NCBI GenBank assembly: GCA_900114405.1
Contig: FOSY01000016.1
Coordinates: forward strand, 1 to 64,000
Origin: Lachnospiraceae bacterium KH1T2
Lineage (GTDB): Bacteria; Bacillota; Clostridia; Lachnospirales; Lachnospiraceae
Reading direction: 5' to 3'
DNA length: 64,000 nt
The translations under genes were made by a program, and so were the position numbers. This document shows, one piece after another, positions 8,354 to 15,051 of the stretch. How positions within the stretch are numbered: the first letter of the stretch is position 1; the number at the start of each line of letters is the position of its first letter. The notes below the pieces were generated by a model. The model did no database searches, was not told the DNA's origin, and was given only the letters and a program-made list of their open reading frames with translations.

Positions 8354-8656
8354 TTACGGTTCTCCCTTACAGCACTTGCCGGTGGTTTCATTACAGAGAG
8401 TTTTTATAAAACCACAGAATTCCTTCATGATGTCCGTGTTTATTGAATAGTAGTGCCACTTACCTTCTTTCCTGTCTTTAACCAAGCCCGAATCCACAAG
8501 TATCTTCATGTGATGAGAGAGAGTCGGCTGTGTAATATCAAACTTTTCAAGAAGCTTACATCCGCATTTCTCCTGATCAGAAAGCATCTTAACTATTTCC
8601 ATTCTGTTGGGATCTCCAAGAGCCTTACATATCAGCACTTCGTCTAATTTGGCCAT
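8354..8656 (-). CDS. ArsR/SmtB family metalloregulator
   Basis: The start at 8656 is chosen because AAGGAGA lies 6 bases upstream; the frame remains open to 8707. The 100-residue protein has a winged helix with ITQPTLSHHMKILVDSGLV as recognition helix. EKCGCKLL in the third helix resembles the CxC arsenic site of ArsR. The C terminus adds CNETTGKCCKGEP, a further cysteine cluster. It probably represses itself and lets go on binding a thiophilic metal(loid). No dedicated metal pump lies next to it; it converges with yeiH, 28 bases apart, which leaves its target open. Confidence 0.82.
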   Translation of the reverse strand: MAKLDEVLICKALGDPNRMEIVKMLSDQEKCGCKLLEKFDITQPTLSHHMKILVDSGLVKDRKEGKWHYYSINTDIMKEFCGFIKTLCNETTGKCCKGEP

Positions 8657-8670
8657 AATCTTCTCCTTAT

Positions 8671-8720
8671 ATAGATGTTTATCTATGTGTTGATAAAGCA
8701 TATACATAGATATTCGTCAA
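8671..8720 (-). promoter_or_regulatory. Promoter/operator region of the ArsR gene
   Basis: ATAGATGTTTATCTAT (8671-8686) is a perfect 6-4-6 inverted repeat of the kind bound by ArsR/SmtB proteins. TTGACG at 8720-8715 is a candidate -35 element on the minus strand, with the -10 less certain (TTTATC at 17 bases). The operator lies downstream of the -10, consistent with autorepression. Confidence 0.55.
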
Positions 8721-8731
8721 TGTATTATTTC

Positions 8732-8765
8732 AAAAAGGAGACAGAGCTTTTAAAACTCTGTCTCC
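8732..8765 (-). terminator. Terminator of the Fic gene
   Basis: Perfect 10-bp stem GGAGACAGAG/CTCTGTCTCC with a 9-base loop, followed on the minus strand by TTTTT. It ends transcription of the gene at 8871-9812 and separates it from the ArsR promoter. Confidence 0.88.
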
Positions 8766-8870
8766 TCCGTGGCAATTTATCTTCGGATATAAACGATAAC
8801 ATTTCTTCCACAATTCATATTTTTTCATAGTTATGGAAATTTTGTTAATATAAAATAACAGAATTTATTT

Positions 8871-9812
8871 TTAGTCCATCCGTTTCCAGCATTTTTCTTT
8901 AAGAAAAGTAGCTATCACATTGATGTCTTCACCTTCATAGTATGCAACCAATAATTTCTTGAACTCCGGCACATCTTTCTCTGGTATGACAAGAAGTCCT
9001 TGCCCATGGGATATAAGATAATGATTAGCAAATATTACTGAAGCTCTTTTGTTACCGTCAACGAAGACCTGCGTTTTCATGCAATACATGCATAATTCTA
9101 TAGCTTTATCTATATCCACCTTATCAGATGATCTTATTTCGTTTATGTTCTCTATAACCATTGACTCTATAGGAATAGGCGGTACATAACTGGTTCCGCC
9201 TATGGTTACAGGCACACTCCGTATCTTTCCCCCATAAGAGAAAAATCCTTCATTAACAAGCTTTGCTACATGGCAAAGTAAATGATAATCAGTTTCAGCC
9301 TGTATAACATCCTGGTCAAGAATAAACTCCCAAGAATGCTTAAGATTCAGGATTTTTTGCACATCATCTGCTGTCATGCCATTGACGATACCTTTTTCCA
9401 ATATTTCCTCTGTCTGTGGAAAGGTCGTTGCTACTCCCTCCAACACAGCCTGATCATAGATATTTGATTTCATATTGGCTCTGGCGAAATCCAAATTCAT
9501 AACAACATCTGCAGATAGTTCAGTAGGGCTATATCCAACTTCTGCAAGCTGCTTATCTATTTTTCGAATACTCTTTTTTAATTCTCTGGCTTCTCTAGCG
9601 TTCCTAAGAAGCAACTGATACAGATTATCTGAATAAACATCAACATATGTTGATGTAAGTTTTCCATTTACTCTTTTTCTTATATACAAGTATTTGCCAC
9701 TGGAGTTTTCCTTCACTTCCGGTGAGCCGTCATAAGGTATGAGATTTAGACGGGCCTGAAGGTCAGCTTTATCCTGCAATAGGCTCTTAATTGTTTCCAA
9801 CTTATTATCCAT
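8871..9812 (-). CDS. Fic domain protein with non-canonical active site
   Basis: 313 residues. The N-terminal 95 residues form a charged, helical region; the Fic core follows. The signature loop reads QVFVDGNKR (residues 248-256), where the canonical form is HxFxDGN(G/K)R. The catalytic histidine is therefore glutamine at 248, while the anion-binding DGNKR is intact. The region that would hold the inhibitory helix reads QAVLEG (121-126): glutamate and glycine are kept, but the usual serine/threonine is glutamine. Normal AMP transfer is unlikely unless another residue substitutes. AAGGAG precedes the ATG. The 5' UTR has an attenuator-like structure (9826-9922). Confidence 0.85.
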   Translation of the reverse strand: MDNKLETIKSLLQDKADLQARLNLIPYDGSPEVKENSSGKYLYIRKRVNGKLTSTYVDVYSDNLYQLLLRNAREARELKKSIRKIDKQLAEVGYSPTELSADVVMNLDFARANMKSNIYDQAVLEGVATTFPQTEEILEKGIVNGMTADDVQKILNLKHSWEFILDQDVIQAETDYHLLCHVAKLVNEGFFSYGGKIRSVPVTIGGTSYVPPIPIESMVIENINEIRSSDKVDIDKAIELCMYCMKTQVFVDGNKRASVIFANHYLISHGQGLLVIPEKDVPEFKKLLVAYYEGEDINVIATFLKEKCWKRMD

Positions 9813-9825
9813 CGATTTCTCCTTT

Positions 9826-9922
9826 TAGGGAACCTTTCTAATAGAAATATATCAAAAAGTTCCCTAAAGTTCAAATAAAAAATAGGGAACTTTTTTCGAT
9901 AATCAGCAAGGAAAGTTCCCTA
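9826..9922 (-). promoter_or_regulatory. Terminator/antiterminator-like leader of the Fic gene
   Basis: On the minus strand four segments alternate: TAGGGAAC (9922-9915), GTTCCCTA (9890-9883), TAGGGAAC (9866-9859), GTTCCCTA (9833-9826). Segments 1 and 2 form a perfect 11-bp stem followed by TTTTTTATTT, an intrinsic terminator. Segments 2 and 3 can form an equally perfect 11-bp stem that would break it. Segment 4 pairs with 3 and abuts the AAGGAG ribosome binding site. All lie in the predicted 5' UTR. GGAGG at 9950-9946 (minus strand) has no ATG behind it. Alternatively these are protein operators. Confidence 0.6.
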
Positions 9923-9974
9923 AAATGTCTCGAAAAGAATTATTACCTCCGACTTAACATCGTCTATAATACTG

Positions 9975-10057
9975 AAAGTTAATCTATTCAGAAATACTTA
10001 AATTTTTTCTTTGTAGCAACTGTTTATAATTATACCTATATCTACCATCCTGTTCAA
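9975..10057 (-). promoter_or_regulatory. 83-bp promoter module, copy 2 (upstream of Fic gene)
   Basis: TTGAAC at 10057-10052, 17 bases, TATAAT at 10034-10029 on the minus strand. Same 83-bp sequence as 5623-5705 apart from one base. It follows the relaxase terminator and starts transcription at about 10021 into the leader of the Fic gene. Confidence 0.85.
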
Positions 10058-10070
10058 TATTATGTGCATA

Positions 10071-10092
10071 AAACAAGGGCGTTTTCACGCCC
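10071..10092 (-). terminator. Terminator of the relaxase transcript
   Basis: Stem GGGCGT/ACGCCC with GAAA loop followed by TTGTTTTA on the minus strand, 23 bases after the relaxase stop codon. Confidence 0.75.
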
Positions 10093-10115
10093 CTGCCTAT
10101 TGCACTATCAGTTAT

Positions 10116-11195
10116 TCATCTCTCAGGTCTTAGATTATTCCTATTAAGATTTGGACTTTGCTGCTCCTTCCTCTGATCAACTATCGTCTGGCTTTCTCTT
10201 AGCTTTTGCAAAATGCTTGTTTTAGCCTTTTCAGCTACCTCAGGCTTCTTGGTCTTATCCCACCATTCCTTGAATGTTCTGAAGGCTTTCGAGACTAGTT
10301 TTCCCAGTGTGGTCTTAGGATTTTCGAGTGTTGCGTATCTCATGAATTCCTTTTTCATTTCTGTATTTACCACTGAGTCCACATATTGGTTAACTGTGCT
10401 TTCAATGTCCTCCTTCATTTCTTTAACCGTTCCGTCCAGAGCTTCAATCTGTGTCTCCTTCTCCTGGCACTTATCTTCCAGCTTTTCATATTCTTGCTGC
10501 TTTAGCCTTAAGTAGAATTCTTTTGAGAAGTTGCTATTCCTTCCTTTTTCCTTTGGCTTTAAGGTTTCATCTCCAAAGATCTCCGGGTGGTCTATCATCT
10601 GATGCTCTACAAAATCGTGCATTAGATCTTGTATTTTTTCTAGTCTCTCCTGATCAAACACTTTTGTTTTTGCCACCTGTTTGCTTAGTCCTCGTTTGTA
10701 TCCTGTTGCTACCGGAACTCCTACTACGTGCATATGAGGTGAATCCTCATCCAAGTGTGTTACCGCCGATGCGATTTTGAATTCCGGAACTATCTCTTTT
10801 ACATATTCAAGCTGATCTCTCAAGAGTGGCTTCATTGCATTCCACTGCTCTCTCGTCTTATCTGCCCAGAATTCCTTATCCCCTACTTGGAGAATTACCT
10901 CCGTAGCCACATCATTCTTTTTACTTTCGGATACATACTCCAGATAGTCAGGAATCTGTCTGTCACTTCTTTTACCTTTGTTGTATTCCGCAAGTGCCTC
11001 AGAGAATTCCCTTTCATAAATCTCTTTTACATCATCGAGAACATTTACTTCACTCCCGACTTCCACTTCGATCATTTCTTCGTTATACTCTTCGCTTTGA
11101 AATAATCGAAGATTGTGTTTGCTCACCGAAACCACATCTCGCGTTTTAGTGAGCGAATGCTTCTTACATGAAATGTGAAATGTCACTGTTATCAT
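10116..11195 (-). CDS. MobV family relaxase (plasmid recombination enzyme, Pre/Mob)
   Basis: The ATG at 11195 is used; AGGAG lies 7 bases upstream (the frame also has a TTG two codons earlier). 359 residues. The N-terminal half has KHNLRLF and the metal-binding HLDEDSPHMHVV motif (H-x-D-E-x-x-P-H-x-H) that defines MobV relaxases. The C-terminal half is charged and predicted coiled coil (about residues 225-275). It would nick the element at oriT and lead single-strand transfer through a helper conjugation system. It is the last gene of the xis-rep-77aa-mobV operon. Confidence 0.9.
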   Translation of the reverse strand: MITVTFHISCKKHSLTKTRDVVSVSKHNLRLFQSEEYNEEMIEVEVGSEVNVLDDVKEIYEREFSEALAEYNKGKRSDRQIPDYLEYVSESKKNDVATEVILQVGDKEFWADKTREQWNAMKPLLRDQLEYVKEIVPEFKIASAVTHLDEDSPHMHVVGVPVATGYKRGLSKQVAKTKVFDQERLEKIQDLMHDFVEHQMIDHPEIFGDETLKPKEKGRNSNFSKEFYLRLKQQEYEKLEDKCQEKETQIEALDGTVKEMKEDIESTVNQYVDSVVNTEMKKEFMRYATLENPKTTLGKLVSKAFRTFKEWWDKTKKPEVAEKAKTSILQKLRESQTIVDQRKEQQSPNLNRNNLRPER

Positions 11196-11227
11196 AAACA
11201 AACTCCTTTCGTAATATTTTTTTGCCG

Positions 11228-11340
11228 CTGGCAGGCCCCTCGGAGAGCCCCCGGATAATGATGTGTAATGTCATTATCCATAGGGGGTTACCCATAACGA
11301 CACGTTATGGGGAAGCTCGCTCCGCTCGCCTGCCAAGCCA
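11228..11340. other. Candidate oriT upstream of the relaxase gene
   Basis: The 207-bp gap between the relaxase and the next gene holds nested inverted repeats: GGATAATGA/TCATTATCC (11253-11261 and 11271-11279), CCCATAACG/CGTTATGGG (11291-11299 and 11303-11311), CCCCC/GGGGG (11248-11252 and 11283-11287) and an outer GGCAGGC/GCCTGCC pair (11230-11236 and 11328-11334). MobV origins lie directly upstream of the mob gene and contain such hairpins. The nick site is not assigned. A further palindrome GGAGCGTG/CACGCTCC lies at 11365-11381. Confidence 0.55.
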
Positions 11341-11402
11341 TTCATTCCTTGGCTGATTATTACCGGAGCGTGTCACGCTCCCGTTCAATCCATCAAGGGA
11401 AA

Positions 11403-11636
11403 TCACCATCTAAAATCCCTGTGCATTCCCACCATATCGAGGTAGTCCTGACGAGCTTTTTCCTTCTCCTCTTCTGTGGGTGCTGTCTTGAACTTTGAAT
11501 AGATTTCATGCCTCACTAGTTTTTCCATCTTGTCTTCAAGTTCTTTTTTGATCAGATCAGTATCTTCATCAAACTCAAAGACCAGTAATCGTACCAGCCT
11601 TATAAATAATTCTTGTGATATCTGTACGTTTTTCAT
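11403..11636 (-). CDS. Small conserved element protein, unknown function
   Basis: The start at 11636 gives 77 residues; the frame is open to 11663. The protein is acidic/basic mixed and helical (FDEDTDLIKKELEDKMEKLV), with no membrane segment or cysteine. It lies between the RepA-like gene and the relaxase, a spot where mobilizable elements of Clostridia often carry small accessory proteins. I see no recognisable domain. Confidence 0.6.
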   Translation of the reverse strand: MKNVQISQELFIRLVRLLVFEFDEDTDLIKKELEDKMEKLVRHEIYSKFKTAPTEEEKEKARQDYLDMVGMHRDFRW

Positions 11637-11743
11637 TCGTCCCTTTCTTCTAGTCCGCAACAATGCAGTGTCTTTATCTTTTTACAACCTTGCAATCTTA
11701 AGAGTGTAACTTCAGATACCTTACATTGTTGCGGTCTTGATTA

Positions 11744-12718
11744 TCATTCGTTCTCTTTCAATATCCAGTACCAGGTATTGTTGATTCTCCTGGCTTTTAT
11801 CCCAAGTTCATTTTTGGCTATCTCCAGAGTTCTTTTTGATATATCCTCTTCTTTAGCCAGTTCTACTGCCTCGTTACTTGGGATCATATTATGGTCTTCA
11901 GCCAATTCTCTCAGAAGAGCTATCGCCTTTTCCTGCTTATTCGCTTTCGGTGCAATTCCTCCGAGAACTTCGTCTGCGGTTATTTCATAATCTCCAATCC
12001 ACTCGAATCCCTTTTCTGATAATCTGAAAGCCTTTGAATGTCCAAATGCTGCTAAGTTGTTCTTTATTTGGACTATTGCCCTTAGTTCCGGTTCTCCTTC
12101 TATCCTTCCTACCAGCAGGACACTTCTTGCTACTGCGTAGAAGTCAATTGATCCCATCCCTCGATAAGCTGCCTTGTTTCCGGAAGCTTTGTTCATGTGT
12201 CCGATTAGGATGATTGCACATTTATACTTCTCCGCCAGAGCTCCCAGCTTCTTAGTCATATCTCTTGCTTCGTTAGCTCTATTCATATCCATTCCGCCTC
12301 CGAGATATGCCTGTAGTGGATCCATAATCAAAAGTTTTGCTCCAGTCCTTATGATTGCCTGTTCAACTCTCTCATCTACCATTGATAGCGATTTATCACT
12401 CTCATCTATCACATGGATTTTGGAGCAGTCAGCCCCGGCACCTTCAAGTCTTGGCTTTACCGTATCAGCCAGTCCGTCTTCTGCTGTCTGATATATGATG
12501 TTTATTGGTTCCTCACTCTGCAGACCTGTATCTAACGAAATTCCTTTTGATAACTTCGCTGCTGCATTTAGTACAAAAGTTGTTTTTCCATCCCCGGGAT
12601 CTCCCTGAATGATGGTAAGCTTTCCATATGGTATAAACGGATACCATAGCCAGGAAACTTCTTCAGCTTCTACATCTGACATCTGGATAAGCTTTAATTC
12701 TGGTTTGCTTGTTTCCAT
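11744..12718 (-). CDS. RepA-like AAA ATPase (AAA_25), replication/mobilization
   Basis: 324 residues. Walker A is IIQGDPGDGKTTF (about residues 36-48), Walker B LLIMDPLQAYLGGG, and IILIGHMNKASG follows, the arrangement of hexameric RepA/RecA-like helicases (AAA_25). A C-terminal winged-helix-like part (about 265-320) may bind DNA. In integrative elements such proteins support replication of the excised circle. GGAGG precedes the ATG. Its 129-nt untranslated leader is opposed by a candidate counter-transcribed RNA (12781-12843). Confidence 0.85.
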   Translation of the reverse strand: METSKPELKLIQMSDVEAEEVSWLWYPFIPYGKLTIIQGDPGDGKTTFVLNAAAKLSKGISLDTGLQSEEPINIIYQTAEDGLADTVKPRLEGAGADCSKIHVIDESDKSLSMVDERVEQAIIRTGAKLLIMDPLQAYLGGGMDMNRANEARDMTKKLGALAEKYKCAIILIGHMNKASGNKAAYRGMGSIDFYAVARSVLLVGRIEGEPELRAIVQIKNNLAAFGHSKAFRLSEKGFEWIGDYEITADEVLGGIAPKANKQEKAIALLRELAEDHNMIPSNEAVELAKEEDISKRTLEIAKNELGIKARRINNTWYWILKENE

Positions 12719-12745
12719 TTTGATTCCTCCAATCTTACTTTTTTG

Positions 12746-12774
12746 TTGAACTTGGCCGGAACCCTTGCTATACT
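12746..12774 (+). promoter_or_regulatory. Plus-strand promoter opposite the rep leader
   Basis: TTGAAC (12746-12751), 17-base spacer, TATACT (12769-12774) on the plus strand, against the direction of the surrounding operon. No plus-strand gene follows; a terminator comes after about 60 bases. Confidence 0.7.
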
Positions 12775-12780
12775 TTATTT

Positions 12781-12843
12781 AATCGAATTTACAAAAGCTC
12801 CGGCTTTTCATTCACTCTCTTGTTACCAGCAAGAGAGTTTTTT
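12781..12843 (+). ncRNA. Candidate counter-transcribed RNA against the rep mRNA leader
   Basis: The plus-strand promoter at 12746-12774 would start a transcript near 12781. It contains AAAAGC-TCCG-GCTTTT (12793-12808, a hairpin with a stable UNCG-type loop). It ends in a strong terminator ACTCTCTTG/CAAGAGAGT followed by six T (12814-12843). The roughly 63-nt RNA lies wholly within the gap between the excisionase-like gene and the rep gene, so it is antisense to the rep leader. The layout resembles the antisense RNA II of pMV158-type plasmids between copG and repB. Expression is inferred from promoter and terminator only. Confidence 0.6.
12814..12843 (+). terminator. Terminator of the candidate antisense RNA
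   Basis: Nine-base-pair stem, 7-base loop and TTTTTT on the plus strand. There is no T-run on the minus-strand side, so it does not serve the operon that runs left. Confidence 0.8.
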
Positions 12844-12847
12844 CATT

Positions 12848-13084
12848 TTAGACTGCTTCTGGACTAAAGTATCCAATCTCTTCCCATACCTTTCTGTCTG
12901 GACAATAGTAGTTGTATTCACTGGAATTCTCTTTCTTCATGGCATATCCAAATTTGAATATCCCCTGCTGGATTCCAATTCTTACGAACTGTGCATCCTT
13001 GTGCATTGCCTCGGCAACCTCAGTTATAGGAACATTTCTACCGGTAAATCTTGGTAGTTCTACATATAACTTTTTGTCTTCCAT
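12848..13084 (-). CDS. Excisionase-like small DNA-binding protein
   Basis: The ATG at 13084 follows GGAGGTG with 7 bases spacing, giving 78 residues. It has a helix-turn-helix-like stretch (VPITEVAEAMHKDAQFVRIG) followed by a wing-like segment with aromatic residues. Proteins of this kind lie next to integrase and RepA genes in Clostridial integrative elements and act as excisionase or operon regulator. It heads the leftward operon and is divergent from the XRE repressor. Confidence 0.6.
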   Translation of the reverse strand: MEDKKLYVELPRFTGRNVPITEVAEAMHKDAQFVRIGIQQGIFKFGYAMKKENSSEYNYYCPDRKVWEEIGYFSPEAV

Positions 13085-13243
13085 ACTTTTCACCTCCCTT
13101 CTTTCAAAATACGAATTATCAGTTCGTATTTTGATAATACGTCTTAGTAATTCATTTGTCAACACAAGATATGTATTTATAATTCGTATTACGTTCTTGC
13201 AATTCGTATTACTACATGTTACAATTCACACAAGGAGGTCAGT
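13085..13243. promoter_or_regulatory. Divergent promoter/operator switch between xis-like and XRE genes
   Basis: Leftward promoter: TTGACA (13162-13157), 17 bases, TATTAT (13139-13134). Rightward promoter: TTGCAA (13197-13202), 17 bases, TACAAT (13220-13225). Operators: a perfect 10-7-10 inverted repeat AAAATACGAA/TTCGTATTTT at 13106-13132 just after the leftward -10, and two direct copies of AATTCGTATTAC at 13181-13192 and 13201-13212, 20 bases (two helical turns) apart, the second inside the rightward promoter. This is a lambda-like switch, presumably read by the XRE protein. Confidence 0.75.
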
Positions 13244-13771
13244 ATGATGAATAATAGATCTGATATTGGAAATAGAATTAAGCAGGCCCGCAAAGCTCAG
13301 CACCTCAGTCAGACTGAACTGGCTAACAGGCTAGGCAAAACTATGCGTACCGTACAGAAATATGAAAGCGGTGAAATAGAACCTTCAATAGGTATACTGA
13401 ATGAGATCGCAAATATTCTTAATATCTCCCCAGCAGAACTAATTGGATATCAGAAGAAGAACATCACTTTAGATACTCTCTCAGATGTCCTCTATGTTCT
13501 AAACGAATTAAATAAAAAAGCAGGTCTTCACTTCAATATAGACGTAAATCGCCCACCAAAAACTGAAGAGTGGAGCTGTAGCCTTAAATTCATGGGAAAC
13601 GATGAGATAGCAGAAAACAACGCAGATCTCTGCCTTTTTCTGGAAAGATACGCAGATGAACGAGAAAGCCTTGAACAAGGCCTATCAAATGAAGATAGAT
13701 TTAATCACTGGTTTGAAACAGAACTTGCATACTACGCAAATGTAGCATTGCCCGATAAGAAAGGTGATTAA
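13244..13771 (+). CDS. XRE family repressor of the element
   Basis: 175 residues with an N-terminal helix-turn-helix (IGNRIKQARKAQHLSQTELA then RTVQKYESGEIEPS), followed by an acidic C-terminal part of unknown fold. AAGGAGG precedes the ATG. It sits directly upstream of the integrase and divergent from the excisionase-like operon, so it most likely holds both promoters in check and favours the integrated state. TTCGTA-type sites in the intergenic region are its probable operators. Confidence 0.85.
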   Translation: MMNNRSDIGNRIKQARKAQHLSQTELANRLGKTMRTVQKYESGEIEPSIGILNEIANILNISPAELIGYQKKNITLDTLSDVLYVLNELNKKAGLHFNIDVNRPPKTEEWSCSLKFMGNDEIAENNADLCLFLERYADERESLEQGLSNEDRFNHWFETELAYYANVALPDKKGD

Positions 13772-13825
13772 GGGACTATCCCCTTTTTCATAAATTACCT
13801 GAGCATCAAAGGCGGTCGATAATAC

Positions 13826-14878
13826 TTGAAATTACCAAACGGATATGGAAGTGTTATGAAAATGTCCGGGAAACGCAGAAAGCCCTATATGGTAAGAGTA
13901 ACCACCGGATGGACCATTGATCCGGAAAAAGGTACCAAAAAGCAGACGTACAATGTCATAGGATATGCTGAAACCAAGCAGGAAGGATTGCAAATGCTAT
14001 CAGATTATCATCAGAATCCATTTGATACAAAAGCAGCCAAAATGACATTCACAGACGTATATAATGCCTGGTCTGAAGCAAAGTATCCTACCATCTCTAA
14101 ATCCAATGTGCATGGGTATACAGCCTCATATAACGTATGTGGCACCCTTTACAACAAAACTTTTAGAGATATAAGGCTGGCAGAGCTTCAGAATGTCATT
14201 GATACCTGCGGAAAAAATTATCCTACACTCCGTAAGATCAAAGTCCTTTTCAATCAGCTTTACGATTACGCTCTTAAGAACGATATCTGTAACAAGGACT
14301 ATTCCGAATTTGTAGATATCCTCAAGTATAAGGATAAAAATCCAAACAAGGTTGAGAGAGATATCTTTTCAAAAGCTGAGATTGACAGGTTATGGGAACT
14401 CAAGGATGATCCGTTCTACCAGACAGTACTGATGCTGATTTACAACGGCTGTAGAATATCTGAACTACTGGATTTGGAAAAGAAAAATGTTCATCTTGAA
14501 GAACAGTATTTCGATGTGATACTAAGTAAGACTGAAAATGGTATCAGAAAGGTTCCTATAGCAGATAAGGTTCTACCATTCTACAGAGCCTGGTATGAAT
14601 CCTCTGACTGTGAATACCTTCTTCACACAGATGACAACAAAAAATTCACCTACAGGAACTATAAAGACAGCTACTGGACAACACTAATAGAAAACCTTGG
14701 TATGGAGCACAATCCTCATGATACTAGGCACACCTGCATATCAATGCTGGCGGAAGCTCATGTGGATCCTACAATGATCAAGAAAATCGTAGGACACTCC
14801 GGAGCAATGTCTCTGACAGAGAAAGTGTACACACACCTTGATATTCAGTCTCTGGTAGAAGCAATAAATAAAATCTAA
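13826..14878 (+). CDS. int: Tyrosine recombinase/integrase
   Basis: 350 residues starting with TTG at 13826; the residues after it (KLPNGYGSV) are conserved in this integrase group, so the TTG start is preferred over the ATG at 13856. An N-terminal arm-binding domain and SAM-like core-binding domain precede the catalytic domain, with NGCRISELLDLE (first Arg), HDTRHTCISML (H-x-x-R), VGHSGAMSLTEKVYTH (His and the Tyr nucleophile). It inserts and excises the element at the 3' end of rpsI, whose stop codon lies 157 bases downstream on the opposite strand. Confidence 0.92.
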   Translation: MKLPNGYGSVMKMSGKRRKPYMVRVTTGWTIDPEKGTKKQTYNVIGYAETKQEGLQMLSDYHQNPFDTKAAKMTFTDVYNAWSEAKYPTISKSNVHGYTASYNVCGTLYNKTFRDIRLAELQNVIDTCGKNYPTLRKIKVLFNQLYDYALKNDICNKDYSEFVDILKYKDKNPNKVERDIFSKAEIDRLWELKDDPFYQTVLMLIYNGCRISELLDLEKKNVHLEEQYFDVILSKTENGIRKVPIADKVLPFYRAWYESSDCEYLLHTDDNKKFTYRNYKDSYWTTLIENLGMEHNPHDTRHTCISMLAEAHVDPTMIKKIVGHSGAMSLTEKVYTHLDIQSLVEAINKI

Positions 14879-14890
14879 GACTTGATAATT

Positions 14891-14928
14891 TTGCTGTCTA
14901 CCTGCTGTTTACTCGCTGCTTACGGTAC
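14891..14928. repeat. Putative integrase arm sites near the right end
   Basis: TTGCTGTCTACCTGCTG (14891-14907) followed by TTTACTCGCTGCTTACGGT resembles the element-end repeats at 954-979 and 5831-5856 (TTGCTGTTTACCTGCTG then CGTACGGTA). Shared motifs at both ends of the element, at some distance from the core, are typical of arm-type binding sites. Confidence 0.55.
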
Positions 14929-14970
14929 AAAATTTTCTGCGTTTCACCACAACTGAATACAATTATAGAT

Positions 14971-15008
14971 AAAAGAAAAACCCCAGAAACACTGAGTTTC
15001 TGAGGTTT
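14971..15008 (-). terminator. Terminator of rplM-rpsI
   Basis: Thirteen-base-pair stem with one wobble (AAACCTCAGAAAC/GTTTCTGGGGTTT) followed by TTCTTTT on the minus strand, 26 bases after the rpsI stop. Confidence 0.85.
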
Positions 15009-15033
15009 GTAAATTCTTTTTGAATCTCGAAAG

Positions 15034-15051
15034 ATTATCTCTTTGAGAACT
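15034..15051. other. att core at the 3' end of rpsI
   Basis: ATTATCTCTTTGAGAACT, identical to 891-908 and 5768-5785. It covers the rpsI stop codon and the last five codons or so (ending FSKR), so integration leaves the S9 protein intact. Confidence 0.85.

Larger units (their letters stand above)
5768..15051. mobile_element. Integrative mobilizable element in the 3' end of rpsI
   Basis: Bounded by 18-bp att cores at 5768-5785 and 15034-15051; the right one is the last codons of rpsI, so insertion restores the gene. Backbone genes are a tyrosine integrase reading towards rpsI, an XRE repressor, an excisionase-like protein, a RepA-like ATPase, a 77-residue protein and a MobV relaxase with an inverted-repeat-rich oriT-like region. 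Cargo is a Fic protein, an ArsR regulator, and a YeiH exporter with its LysR regulator. No conjugation (type IV secretion) genes are present, so it would need a helper for transfer. Confidence 0.8.

Noticed and set aside
13181..13212. Possible CRISPR-like direct repeats
   Set aside because: Only two 12-bp copies, both inside a promoter region next to an XRE gene; operators explain them.
5768..15051. Prophage
   Set aside because: Integrase and repressor are present, but no structural, packaging or lysis genes; relaxase and RepA-like ATPase indicate a mobilizable element.
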